DNA from: Corallococcus soli
GTDB taxonomy: Bacteria; Myxococcota; Myxococcia; Myxococcales; Myxococcaceae
Reading direction: 5' to 3'
Length of the DNA: 64,000 bases
Assembly: GCF_014930455.1 (NCBI RefSeq)
Contig: NZ_JAAIYO010000007.1
Span: 124,001 to 188,000 of the forward strand
Under the pieces are notes generated by a model, which did no database searches, was not told where the DNA came from, and saw nothing but the letters and a program-made list of their open reading frames with translations. Below are positions 11,393-19,970 of the stretch, piece after piece (positions within the stretch are counted from its first letter, which is position 1; each line of letters begins with the position of its first letter). Made by a program: the position numbers and the translations under genes.

Positions 11393-12307
11393 ATGGAACT
11401 CTTCTTTCGTAAATACTTCTGGAGCGTGAACCTGCTGTTCATCCTGCTCGTCGCCCTGCTGGCGGCGCGCACGGTGAACCTGTTCGTCGAATCCTCCATC
11501 TCCCCCTCCCCCGCGTCGGAGGCGCCCGCCCGCGTCGCGCAGCGCACCCACACCGCGGACACGGCGCTCGCGTCCATCGACGCGGAGCGGCTGTCCAGGC
11601 TCACCGGCGTGAAGCTGCCGGAGCCGGAGGTCGCGGTGAAGGCGCCGGACGAGACCCGGCCGGAGTTCGACGCCAACGCGCCGCCGGCCAAGAGCAGCCT
11701 GCGCGTGAAGCTGCTGGGCACGCTCGTCGCCAGCAATCCGGACTGGTCGTTCGCGTCCATCCAGGACATGACGACGCAGCGCTCGCAGACGTACATGATT
11801 GGCAACGACCTGATGGGCGCGACCATCATGGAGATCGAACGCGAGCGCGTCATCATCAACAACGGCGGCCGCAAGGAGTTCATCGACGGGCAGCCCGGGG
11901 ATGGCGCCGTCGCCGCCTACACCCCGCCCCCCGTCGCCGCGCCGGCCAACACCACGGGCATCGGCAACGGCATCAAGTCCACCGGGGAGAACGAGTACGA
12001 AGTCCCCAAGGCGGAGATCGACAAGACGTTGAGCAACCTCAACGACGTGGCCATGCAGGCGCGCATCGTGCCCGCCTTCAAGGATGGTCAGGCGGTGGGC
12101 TTCAAGCTTTTCTCCATCCGCCCGGATTCCATCTATTCGAAGATCGGCGTCCAGAACGGTGACGTCATCCGTCGCATCAACGGCTTCGACCTGAACAGCC
12201 CCGAGAAGGCGCTGGAGGTCTACTCGAAGCTGAAGGACTCCTCCCGCATCGAGATCGAGATCGAGCGCAACGGAGCGCCGATCCGCAAATCCTACAACGT
12301 CCGTTAA
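11393..12307 (+). CDS. gspC: T2SS inner-membrane clamp protein GspC
   Basis: The 304-residue protein has the GspC layout. It has a short cytoplasmic N-terminus, one transmembrane helix at about 9-28 (NLLFILLVALLAARTVNLFV), a Pro/Ala linker, a homology-region domain at about 95-165 (LRVKLLGTLVASNPDWSFASIQD) and a C-terminal PDZ-like domain (about 215-300, RRINGFDLNSPEKALEVYSKL). GspC connects the inner-membrane platform to the GspD secretin and helps select substrates. An in-frame ATG ten codons earlier lies at the predicted transcription start, whereas 11393 has a GGAAG site, so the shorter form is preferred. First gene of the gsp operon, 25 nt before gspD. Confidence 0.93.
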   Translation: MELFFRKYFWSVNLLFILLVALLAARTVNLFVESSISPSPASEAPARVAQRTHTADTALASIDAERLSRLTGVKLPEPEVAVKAPDETRPEFDANAPPAKSSLRVKLLGTLVASNPDWSFASIQDMTTQRSQTYMIGNDLMGATIMEIERERVIINNGGRKEFIDGQPGDGAVAAYTPPPVAAPANTTGIGNGIKSTGENEYEVPKAEIDKTLSNLNDVAMQARIVPAFKDGQAVGFKLFSIRPDSIYSKIGVQNGDVIRRINGFDLNSPEKALEVYSKLKDSSRIEIEIERNGAPIRKSYNVR

Positions 12308-12332
12308 ACACCCCGTCAGCGCCCGCTCCTCC

Positions 12333-14951
12333 ATGAAGACGCTCCCGTCCTGGATGCTCTGTCTGTGCCTCGCGCTCTCCGTCCCCGCGTGGGCCCAGCG
12401 CCGTCCTTCGCAGCCCGGTACGCCTCCCGCCTCGGATGAGCGCGACCGGACCATCACCCCGCAGCCCACCACCCCGCCGGCCCGCGGCACGGCCACCGCC
12501 TCCCCGGAGGCGAACCAGGGCCCGCGCCAGACGCCCTCGTGCGAGGAGGCCCGGCGCCGCGCGCGCTACGGCATCTACTTCGACAAGGTGGACATCGAGA
12601 AGCTCGTCCAGACCGTGTCGGACGCCACCTGCCGCACGTTCATCCTCCCGGAGAACGTGCGCGGGAAGATCTCCATCATCGGTCCGGAGAACGGCCGCGT
12701 GGAGGTGGACGCGGACTCGTTCTACTCCGCGTTCCTGGCCGCGCTCGACGCCAACGGGCTCGCCGTCTACCCGTACGGCCGCTTCCTGAAGATCGTGGAC
12801 AAGCGCTCCGCGAAGCAGAACCCCATCCCGACGATCGTGGACGAGTCGACGCCGTACACCACGAACGAGCAGATGATCACCAAGCTGTTCAAGATCAAGT
12901 ACGTGGAGGTGGAGCCCCTGCGCGGCGTGCTCCAGCAGCTCGTGTCCAAGGACGGCGACACCATCCCGTACCCGCCGGACACCATCATCATCAACGACGT
13001 GGGCTCCAACATCCACCGCCTGGAGCGCCTCATCAACCAGCTGGACAGCCGCTCCTCCAGCGATGAGATGCGCATCATCCAGGTGCAGTACGCCACCGCC
13101 CAGGACGTGGCCAACACCGTCCAGAAGCTCTTCGAGGCGAAGGCGGGCGCGCGCCCCGGCCAGCGCCCCGGCAGCTTCCCGCAGGGCACCCCCGGCCAGC
13201 CCCCCGGCCCCGAGGGCGGCGTCGCCCCGGGCAGCGGCGGCGACACGGGCGGCGCGGTGACGCTGTCGCAGATCATCCCGGACGAGCGCACCAACAAGCT
13301 CATCGTCGTCGCCAGCCCCGCGGCCTTCGGCCGCATCCAGGACCTGGTCAACGAGATCGACATCCCGTCGGAGACGGGCAACAAGATCCAGGTCTACCCG
13401 CTGGAGAACGCCAACTCGGAGGAGCTGGCCAGCACGCTCCAGTCGCTGGCGCAGGGCACCGCCAACCGCCCGCAGCGCGGCCCCGTGGTGCAGCAGCCCC
13501 AGGGCATCCCGCGCGGGAACACCACCCAGGCCGCGGAGCTGTTCAGCGGCGAGGTGAAGATCTCCGCCGACAAGGGCACGAACTCGCTCGTCATCGTCGC
13601 CAGCCCGTCCGACTACAAGAACATCGTCAAGATCATCCAGCAGCTGGATCAGCCGCGCCGCCAGGTGTTCGTGGAGGCCGTCATCATGGAGGTGAACCTG
13701 GACCGCAACAGCGAGTTCGGCATCAACTTCCACCAGGGCTTCAGCCTCAAGACGGACGACGGCGCCATCCCCGGCATCTTCGGCACCAACTACGGCGGCG
13801 GCGGCGTGCCCCCGTCCTTCTCCCTGGCGAACCTAGCCAGCATGGGCGGCTTCCTCGCCGGCATCCAGGGCCCCGTCCTGCCGGAGCTCAAGAACCTGGG
13901 CATCGACATCCCGGCGTTCGGCGTGGTGCTCAACGCCATGCAGCAGTCCTCGGACGTGAACGTGCTGTCCACGCCGCACCTGCTCACCAGCGACAACGAG
14001 GAGGCGGAAATCACGGTGGGCCAGAACGTGCCCTTCCAGTCCGGCTTCAACCCCACCAGCCTGGGCAGCTCCGTCACGGGCGGCGCCGGTGGCACGGGCG
14101 GCCTCGCCCCGTCGCTGCTGGGCTCGCTGGGCGGCCTGGGGTCGCTGTACGCGCCCATCACCCGCCAGAACGTGGAGCTGAAGCTCACCGTGAAGCCGCA
14201 GATCAACGAGAGCGACTACATCCGCCTCGTCATCACGGAGCAGACGGAGGAGATCGCCTCGTCGGACCCCGTGCTCGGCCCTACCACGTCGAAGCGCAGC
14301 GCGAAGACGACGGTCATCGCCAAGGACATGGAGACGGTCGTCATCGGCGGCATCATGCAGGACCGCACCCTGGAGTCCGTCTCCAAGGTCCCGGTGCTGG
14401 GTGACATCCCGCTCCTGGGCCACCTGTTCCGCGACACCACGCGCCGCAAGACGAAGACGAACCTGCTGCTGTTCCTCACGCCCTACATCATCCGCGGCCA
14501 GGAGGACTTCCGGCGCATCTTCGAGCGCAAGATGAAGGAGCGTCAGCAGTTCGTGGAGCAGTTCTACGGCCAGGTGCCCGGCTACGACGTGGCCGTGGAC
14601 TTCAGCCGCAAGCCCGGTCCGCTGTCGCGCATGAACCAGTCCGTCATCAAGGAGGAGCAGCGCGTGGAGAACGGCGGCCCCGGCACCTCCAACGAGCGCG
14701 TCATCCGCCCCGCCGGCAGCCCGGCCGCCCCCTCCCCGTCCCCCTCGCGGCCGGGTGGGCAGGCGCCCGCCTCGCCTGAAGGCACGGGCCCCGCCCCCGA
14801 GGGTGAGCAGGCGCCGCGAAATTTAGAGGCGGCGCCGGACGGTTCAGAAAGACCCGTACCCACGACACCGGCCCCGCAGCCCGAGGTGATCGCGCCCGCT
14901 CCGGACGCCGACACCGACCGGCTGCGCATCCAGCCGGAAGATGGGGAGTAA
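12333..14951 (+). CDS. gspD: T2SS outer-membrane secretin GspD
   Basis: The 872-residue protein has a signal peptide (residues 1-21, ending PAWA). The periplasmic ring domains N0-N3 (residues about 70-430) include YGIYFDKVDIEKLVQTVSDAT and two long Gly/Pro/Gln-rich loops inside N2/N3. The conserved secretin pore domain starts near VFVEAVIMEVNLDRN and contains VPVLGDIPLLGHLFRD and the closing TNLLLFLTPYIIRG. A disordered tail of about 130 residues rich in Pro, Ala, Glu and Gly follows the secretin core; it is longer than in many GspD proteins and might replace or augment a pilotin-binding S-domain. No pilotin gene is visible here. It forms the multimeric outer-membrane channel through which folded proteins leave. 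Its 3' end lies 4 nt before the preferred gspE start. Confidence 0.96.
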   Translation: MKTLPSWMLCLCLALSVPAWAQRRPSQPGTPPASDERDRTITPQPTTPPARGTATASPEANQGPRQTPSCEEARRRARYGIYFDKVDIEKLVQTVSDATCRTFILPENVRGKISIIGPENGRVEVDADSFYSAFLAALDANGLAVYPYGRFLKIVDKRSAKQNPIPTIVDESTPYTTNEQMITKLFKIKYVEVEPLRGVLQQLVSKDGDTIPYPPDTIIINDVGSNIHRLERLINQLDSRSSSDEMRIIQVQYATAQDVANTVQKLFEAKAGARPGQRPGSFPQGTPGQPPGPEGGVAPGSGGDTGGAVTLSQIIPDERTNKLIVVASPAAFGRIQDLVNEIDIPSETGNKIQVYPLENANSEELASTLQSLAQGTANRPQRGPVVQQPQGIPRGNTTQAAELFSGEVKISADKGTNSLVIVASPSDYKNIVKIIQQLDQPRRQVFVEAVIMEVNLDRNSEFGINFHQGFSLKTDDGAIPGIFGTNYGGGGVPPSFSLANLASMGGFLAGIQGPVLPELKNLGIDIPAFGVVLNAMQQSSDVNVLSTPHLLTSDNEEAEITVGQNVPFQSGFNPTSLGSSVTGGAGGTGGLAPSLLGSLGGLGSLYAPITRQNVELKLTVKPQINESDYIRLVITEQTEEIASSDPVLGPTTSKRSAKTTVIAKDMETVVIGGIMQDRTLESVSKVPVLGDIPLLGHLFRDTTRRKTKTNLLLFLTPYIIRGQEDFRRIFERKMKERQQFVEQFYGQVPGYDVAVDFSRKPGPLSRMNQSVIKEEQRVENGGPGTSNERVIRPAGSPAAPSPSPSRPGGQAPASPEGTGPAPEGEQAPRNLEAAPDGSERPVPTTPAPQPEVIAPAPDADTDRLRIQPEDGE

Positions 14952-14955
14952 GTCC

Positions 14956-16782
14956 ATGAACCTGACCGCCGACCCCACGACCCTTCAAGCCGCCGACGCG
15001 TCCACCGACGGTGTGGGCGGCCGCAACGACTCCACCCAGGTCGTCGCCCACGGGCAGGCGTACCTGTGCGGACGGCCGCTCGGAGAGATTCTCCGCGCGC
15101 TCGTCCCCGCCCTCACCCCGGAGAAGATCCAGGAGGCGCTCACCGCGCAGCCGGAGAAGGGCCTCCGGCTGGGCGAAATCCTGGTGGGCATGAAGGCGGT
15201 CACCGACGAGGACGTGGCGCGCGCGCTCGGCCACCAGCTGGACCTGCCCTACCTCCAGCGCATCTTCACGGAGGAGGTGGACGCGGACCTGGTCAAGCGC
15301 ATCCCCATCAACTTCGCCCGCCAGACGAAGCTGCTGCCCCTGTCCATGGAGGGTGACGAGGTCATCCTCGCGGTGGCGGATCCGCTGGACACCGCGGCCC
15401 TGGACCACGCGCGGCTGCTGCTGGGCCAGAGCATCCAGCCCCGCATCGCGATGGCCTCCACCATCGTGGACGCCATCAACAGCGTGTACGACCGCTCGGT
15501 CAACGAGACGGCGGACCTCGTGGACGAGATGGAGACCACGGAGGACCTGGACTCGCTGGCGCACGAGCTGGAGGAGCCCAAGGACCTGCTGGACGCGGAC
15601 GACGAGGCCCCGGTCATCCGGCTGGTCAACTCCGTGCTCTTCCGCGCCGCCAAGGAGCGCGCGAGCGACATCCACATCGAGCCCATGGAGCGCGAGCTCC
15701 TGGTGCGCTTCCGCATCGACGGCGTGCTCCAGGAGGTCATCAAGCCTCCCAAGCGCTACCAGAACTCCATCATCGCGCGCGTGAAGGTGATGGGGCAGCT
15801 CAACATCGCGGAGAAGCGCCTGCCGCAGGACGGCCGCATCCGCATCAAGCTGGCCGGCCGCGACATCGACATCCGTCTGTCCACCACGCCCACGTCCTTC
15901 GGCGAGCGCATCGTCATGCGTCTCTTGGACAAGACGGCGACGCTACTGGACCTGGCGGAAATTGGCATGAGCCAGCAGGTGCTGGAGTCCATGCAGTCCG
16001 TCATCAAGCGCTCGCACGGCATCGTGCTGGTGACGGGGCCCACGGGCTCCGGCAAGACGACGACGCTCTACGGCGCGCTCTCCAAGATCAACACCTCCGA
16101 CCTGAACATCCTCACCGTCGAGGACCCGGTCGAATACCAGCTCAAGGGCATTGGCCAGATGGCCATCGCCCCGAAGATCGGCCTGACGTTCGCGCAAGGC
16201 CTGCGCTCCTTCCTGCGCCAGGACCCGGACGTCATCATGGTCGGTGAGATCCGCGACAAGGAGACGGCGGAGATCGCCATCCAGGCCTCGCTCACGGGCC
16301 ACCTGGTGCTCTCCACCGTCCACACCAACGACGCGGCCGGCGCCGTCACCCGTCTGGTGGACATGGGCGTGCAGCCCTTCCTCGTGGCCTCGTCGCTCAC
16401 CGGCATCCTCGCCCAGCGCCTCGTGCGCCGGGTGTGCCCGGACTGCCGCGCGCCCTACACGCCCACGGACGCGGACCTGAAGGAGCTGGGCTTCACGTTC
16501 AAGAGCTTCAAGGAGCGCTTCAACACCGACCGCATCTACAAGGCGGTGGGCTGCCCGTCGTGCAACCGCAACGGCTACCGCGGTCGCTCCGGCATCTACG
16601 AGTTCCTCTTCGTGGACGACGACGTGCGCCAGCTGGTGCTCAAGAACGTGGACGCGTCCACCATCAAGAAGTCCGCGCTCGCCAAGGGGATGATCACGCT
16701 CCTGGACGACGGCGTGCGGAAGATCGCCCTGGGCGAGACGACCATCGCCGAAGTGCTGAGCATCACGCAGGAGGACATCTAG
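14956..16782 (+). CDS. gspE: T2SS assembly ATPase GspE
   Basis: The 608-residue secretion ATPase has an N-terminal MshEN/GspE_N region (about 35-200) that docks to GspL. The motor domain follows, with Walker A GPTGSGKT (361-368), an Asp box (TVEDPVEYQLKGIGQM), Walker B (DPDVIMVGEIRD) and the His box (LVLSTVHTNDA). The tetracysteine zinc module typical of GspE is present as Cys494/Cys497 and Cys533/Cys536. It powers pseudopilus assembly from the cytoplasmic face. An in-frame ATG at 14941 would overlap gspD by 11 nt. The ATG at 14956 has GGGGAG nine bases ahead and is preferred. Translation is probably coupled to gspD. Confidence 0.96.
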   Translation: MNLTADPTTLQAADASTDGVGGRNDSTQVVAHGQAYLCGRPLGEILRALVPALTPEKIQEALTAQPEKGLRLGEILVGMKAVTDEDVARALGHQLDLPYLQRIFTEEVDADLVKRIPINFARQTKLLPLSMEGDEVILAVADPLDTAALDHARLLLGQSIQPRIAMASTIVDAINSVYDRSVNETADLVDEMETTEDLDSLAHELEEPKDLLDADDEAPVIRLVNSVLFRAAKERASDIHIEPMERELLVRFRIDGVLQEVIKPPKRYQNSIIARVKVMGQLNIAEKRLPQDGRIRIKLAGRDIDIRLSTTPTSFGERIVMRLLDKTATLLDLAEIGMSQQVLESMQSVIKRSHGIVLVTGPTGSGKTTTLYGALSKINTSDLNILTVEDPVEYQLKGIGQMAIAPKIGLTFAQGLRSFLRQDPDVIMVGEIRDKETAEIAIQASLTGHLVLSTVHTNDAAGAVTRLVDMGVQPFLVASSLTGILAQRLVRRVCPDCRAPYTPTDADLKELGFTFKSFKERFNTDRIYKAVGCPSCNRNGYRGRSGIYEFLFVDDDVRQLVLKNVDASTIKKSALAKGMITLLDDGVRKIALGETTIAEVLSITQEDI

Positions 16783-16788
16783 TCCGCC

Positions 16789-18045
16789 ATGCCTGTCTTC
16801 GAATACAGAGGCCTCGACTCCCACGGCAAGCAGAAGAAGGGCTTGCTGGAGGCGGACTCGCCCAAGACGCTGCGCTCCAAGCTGCGCGCGGACGGCATCT
16901 TCCTGACCGACGTGCTCGGGCAGGCGGAGGGCAGCCGCGCGGGCGTGTCCAAGGGCGCCAACGCGTCGCTCGTGGCGCGCGACGTGGACCTGCGCAAGCT
17001 GGCCGGCGGCCGCGTCAGCACGGAGGACGTCGCCATCCTCACCCGGCAGCTCGCGACGCTGCTGGGCGCGGGCGTCACCATCGTGGACTCGCTCAACGCG
17101 CTGGTGGACCAGGCGGAGAAGGAGCGCTTGAAGCGCGCCCTGTCCGACATCAAGCAGCGCGTGAACGAAGGCTCGTCCCTGGCGGACGCCTTCAGCCAGC
17201 ACCCGAAGATCTTCCCCAGCATCTACATCAACATGGTGCGCGCGGGTGAGGCCTCCGGCGCGCTGGACACGGTGCTGCTGCGGCTGGCGGACTTCACGGA
17301 GAACCAGGCGAGGCTCCAGCAGAAGATCATCGGCACCATGCTCTACCCCGCCATCATGCTGCTGGTGGGCGGCGCCATCCTGGTGCTGCTGATGGTGTTC
17401 GTCGTGCCGAAGGTGACGAAGATCTTCGAGACGATGAAGGCCACCCTGCCCCTGAACACGCGCATCCTCATTGGCGCGTCCAACTTCATGCAGGCGTGGT
17501 GGTTCCTGGTGGTTCCGTCCATCGTGGCGGGCTTCATCTTCTTCATGCGCTGGACGAAGAGCCCCAAGGGCAAGCCCAAGTGGGACCGCTTCACGCTCAA
17601 GGCCCCCATCGTCGGCAGCCTGGTGCGCCTGCTGGCCATCTCCCGCTTCGCGCGCACGCTGTCCACGCTGCTCAAGAGCGGCGTGCCCATGCTGGCCGCG
17701 CTGGACATCGTCAAGGCGGTGATGACGAACTCGGTGCTGGCGGACGCGGTGGAGAACGCCCGCGAGTCCATCCGCGAGGGCGAAAGCATCGCCACGCCCC
17801 TCAAGCGGTCCGGCCAGTTCCCGCCGCTCGTGTACCACATGGTCGCCATCGGTGAGAAATCCGGCCAGCTGGAGGACATGCTCCTCTCCGTGGCGGACTC
17901 CTACGAGACGCAGGTGAACGTGCGCATCGGCGCGCTCACCAGCCTCCTGGAGCCCATGCTCATCGTGGTGATGGGCGTGATGATTGCATTCGTGGCGCTC
18001 TCCATCCTGATGCCGATTCTGCAGGTGAACACGGCCATCCATTAG
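16789..18045 (+). CDS. gspF: T2SS inner-membrane platform protein GspF
   Basis: The 418-residue polytopic protein has the duplicated T2SF domain. It has the N-terminal MPVFEYRGLDSHGKQKKG typical of GspF/PilC, a first domain with LTRQLATLLGAGVTIVDSLNALV, a transmembrane helix (MLLVGGAILVLLMVFVVP), a second near residue 235, a second T2SF repeat (FARTLSTLLKSGVPMLAALDI), and a C-terminal helix (LIVVMGVMIAFVALSILMPIL). It forms the membrane platform coupling GspE to pseudopilus growth. It begins six bases after gspE and is followed at 20 nt by a previously unmarked small membrane-protein gene. Confidence 0.96.
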   Translation: MPVFEYRGLDSHGKQKKGLLEADSPKTLRSKLRADGIFLTDVLGQAEGSRAGVSKGANASLVARDVDLRKLAGGRVSTEDVAILTRQLATLLGAGVTIVDSLNALVDQAEKERLKRALSDIKQRVNEGSSLADAFSQHPKIFPSIYINMVRAGEASGALDTVLLRLADFTENQARLQQKIIGTMLYPAIMLLVGGAILVLLMVFVVPKVTKIFETMKATLPLNTRILIGASNFMQAWWFLVVPSIVAGFIFFMRWTKSPKGKPKWDRFTLKAPIVGSLVRLLAISRFARTLSTLLKSGVPMLAALDIVKAVMTNSVLADAVENARESIREGESIATPLKRSGQFPPLVYHMVAIGEKSGQLEDMLLSVADSYETQVNVRIGALTSLLEPMLIVVMGVMIAFVALSILMPILQVNTAIH

Positions 18046-18065
18046 GAGGCGGAGAGCCCGAGCCC

Positions 18066-18212
18066 ATGATGAACGACACGCTCGACCGGTGGATCCAACG
18101 CGCGACGCTGGTGGGGATGCTGGCCCTGGCCGCCACGCTGGCGACGGTGGGGGCCTCGCTGTATGCCCACCGGGACCCTCCCGCGGCCTCCGGACACCAC
18201 GGCCCTCCCTGA
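18066..18212 (+). CDS. 48-residue single-pass membrane peptide inside the T2SS operon
   Basis: This is a short reading frame between gspF and gspG. The peptide begins MMNDTLDRWIQRATL, has a hydrophobic stretch of about 20 residues (LVGMLALAATLATVGASLYA), then a hydrophilic His/Pro-rich tail AHRDPPAASGHHGPP. A GGAG-type site (ggaggcggag) lies ten to fifteen bases before the ATG pair, and codon third positions are GC-rich like the neighbours. The position in the operon and the translation signal make it a likely real gene. I do not recognise the family. It could be an assembly or stability factor for the T2SS platform. Conservation across related gsp operons would settle whether it is translated. 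Confidence 0.55.
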   Translation: MMNDTLDRWIQRATLVGMLALAATLATVGASLYAHRDPPAASGHHGPP

Positions 18213-18284
18213 AGCGCCCCTGACATCCCGACACACCCCAGGCCGGGTGGCCTGCCAGAAAGTCACCCGAAGGTGAGTGAAGAC

Positions 18285-18704
18285 ATGACGACGACGAACG
18301 CGAAGAAGCAGCAGCGCCGCAAGAACCGCGGCATGACCCTCATCGAGATCATGGTGGTCATCACCATCCTCGGGCTCATCGCGGCGGCGGTGGGCGTGGC
18401 CGTCATTCCGAAGCTGGAAGAGGCCAAGCAGGACACCGCGCGCCTGGACATCCGCAACATCCAGAGCGCGATGAAGCTCTACTACACGAAGAAGGGCTCC
18501 TACCCGGACACGGCCACGGGCCTCAAGGCGCTGGTGGACACCCAGAACCTGGAGCGCATGCCCACGGACCCCTGGGGCAAGGAGTACGTGTACATGAACG
18601 AGGGCGGCAAGCCGGTCATCACCAGCTACGGCGCCGACGGCAACCCGGGCGGCGAGGGCTCCGACGCCGACATCTCCTCCAAGGACTCGGCGGCCAAGCC
18701 GTAG
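18285..18704 (+). CDS. gspG: T2SS major pseudopilin GspG
   Basis: The 139-residue prepilin has a basic leader (KKQQRRKNRG) and a prepilin-peptidase site after Gly16, then MTLIEIMVVITILGLIAAA with the obligatory Glu at mature position 5. The globular domain has the GspG hallmarks PDTATGLKALV and TDPWGKEYVY, plus an acidic GEGSDADIS stretch where GspG binds calcium. It forms the main shaft of the periplasmic pseudopilus that pushes substrates through GspD. A GTG four codons upstream is possible, but the ATG at 18285 has AAGGTGAG suitably placed. The peptidase (GspO/PilD) is not in this window and is presumably shared with type IV pili. Confidence 0.96.
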   Translation: MTTTNAKKQQRRKNRGMTLIEIMVVITILGLIAAAVGVAVIPKLEEAKQDTARLDIRNIQSAMKLYYTKKGSYPDTATGLKALVDTQNLERMPTDPWGKEYVYMNEGGKPVITSYGADGNPGGEGSDADISSKDSAAKP

Positions 18705-18765
18705 CCCGTCGATTCTTCGCGAAGCAAAGCCGCGCCTCCCGCGTGTTGTCGTAGGAATGCCCGAG

Positions 18766-19242
18766 ATGACTCCCGAGCACACTTCCTCACCGACGTCCGC
18801 GCGTGAGGCGCGTCCCGTTTCCGGCGCGCCCGGCCAGAAGGCCCGCGCCCCCTCCCCCCGCCTGGGCCGCCTGCTGCTGCTGGGCGTGTTCACCGGTGCC
18901 ACCCTGCTCGCGTTCGCGCTGGTGTGGGCCACCGAGGACAACACCCTCACGCCCACGCAGCGCCAGGCGCGCGAGCAGATCCGCCGCCTGGAGGGCTTCT
19001 TCAAGGCCCACCACCGGCTGATGGGCTTCTTCCCCACCCAGGAGCAGGGCTTCACCCCGCTCATCGACTCCAAGGTGCTGGAGGGGCCGCCCATCGACCC
19101 ATGGGGCAACCCGTACGTCTACCGGATGTCGGGCAAGACGGGCGCCGTGCTGTCGCTGGGCTCTGACGGCCAGCCCGGCGGCACCGGCGACGCCGCGGAC
19201 CTCTTCAGCGGCGGCATCGTGGCACAGGGGGTGCAGCCTTGA
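18766..19242 (+). CDS. GspG-like membrane protein lacking a prepilin-peptidase site
   Basis: The 158-residue protein has a Pro/Ala/Ser-rich cytoplasmic tail (about 33 residues), one transmembrane helix (about 34-54, LGRLLLLGVFTGATLLAFAL) and a C-terminal domain clearly related to the GspG head: FFPTQEQGFTPLI, PIDPWGNPYVY and SLGSDGQPGGTGDAADL align with GspG. The N-terminal G-[FM]TLIE motif is absent, so it cannot be processed or polymerised like a pseudopilin and should stay anchored in the inner membrane. An ATG three codons earlier is too close to the TAGGA site, so 18766 is preferred. It sits between gspG and gspH and overlaps gspH by a few bases. Possibly it nucleates or caps the pseudopilus. 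The family relationship is confident; the role is inferred. Confidence 0.85.
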   Translation: MTPEHTSSPTSAREARPVSGAPGQKARAPSPRLGRLLLLGVFTGATLLAFALVWATEDNTLTPTQRQAREQIRRLEGFFKAHHRLMGFFPTQEQGFTPLIDSKVLEGPPIDPWGNPYVYRMSGKTGAVLSLGSDGQPGGTGDAADLFSGGIVAQGVQP

Positions 19243-19970
19243 CGTCCGCCATGTCCCCTCGTCCTGCCCGCCGCCGGGGTGCGCCCCGCGGTCTGACGCT
19301 GATTGAGATCACCATCGCCATCGCCATCGCGGCCGTGCTGTTCGCGGCGGTGACGGTGGGCATCGGCGCGCTCACCGGGGCCAAGGCGAAGGGCAGCGCG
19401 ACGGAGCTCGCGGGCGTCATCCGCTCGCTCTACGACTCGGCGGCGCTCAGCGGCAAGACGTGCCGGCTGGTGTTCGTCATCCCGGACCCGAAGCGCGAGG
19501 AGCCCACGAAGTACCACGCCGAATGCGCCGCGGGCGGCATCACCACCGCGCGCGACCGGGACAACGCGCTGCGCGAGGACGAGCGCGACCGGGAGCAGGC
19601 GGCGCGCAGCGGCGGTGGACAGGATGACCGCAAGAACTACATGCGCTCGGACAATGCGTCACCGTCCGCGCAGGAGCTGATGGAGCAGGAGAAGACGCGC
19701 ATTGAATCCCAGTCCACCTTCTCCGCGCACACCGCGGAGGAAATCTCTCCGCGCGAGCTGCCGTCGGGCGTGGCGGTGTCGGTGTGGACGCGCCATCAGC
19801 GCGAGCCGGTGGAGAGCGGCGTCGCCTACCTCTACTTCTTCCCGCAGGGGTACACGGAGAAGGCCATGGTGTTCCTGCGCCAGGGCGACAACGCGTGGAC
19901 GCTGGACGTGTCACCCCTCACGGGCAAGGTGAACATCGCATCCGAGGCGCTGGAGGTGCCCCGCACATGA
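19239..19970 (+). CDS. gspH: T2SS minor pseudopilin GspH
   Basis: The 243-residue prepilin has a basic leader and cleavage site Gly|LTLIEITIAIAIAAVLFAAV with Glu at mature position 5. Two starts are possible. The TTG at 19239 overlaps the previous stop and has AGGGGG about seven bases ahead; the ATG at 19251 has a weaker site. I report the longer one. The head domain contains a strongly charged, probably disordered insert of about 75 residues rich in Arg, Asp, Glu and Gln, which makes it longer than typical GspH. It is expected in the pseudopilus tip complex with GspI, J and K. Its TGA is embedded in the gspI start (ATGA). Confidence 0.88.
   Translation: MTSAMSPRPARRRGAPRGLTLIEITIAIAIAAVLFAAVTVGIGALTGAKAKGSATELAGVIRSLYDSAALSGKTCRLVFVIPDPKREEPTKYHAECAAGGITTARDRDNALREDERDREQAARSGGGQDDRKNYMRSDNASPSAQELMEQEKTRIESQSTFSAHTAEEISPRELPSGVAVSVWTRHQREPVESGVAYLYFFPQGYTEKAMVFLRQGDNAWTLDVSPLTGKVNIASEALEVPRT

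Noticed and set aside
15943-18234. A 763-codon open frame on the minus strand opposite gspE and gspF
   Set aside because: His/Arg/Ala-rich translation with no motifs, fully overlapping highly conserved T2SS genes.
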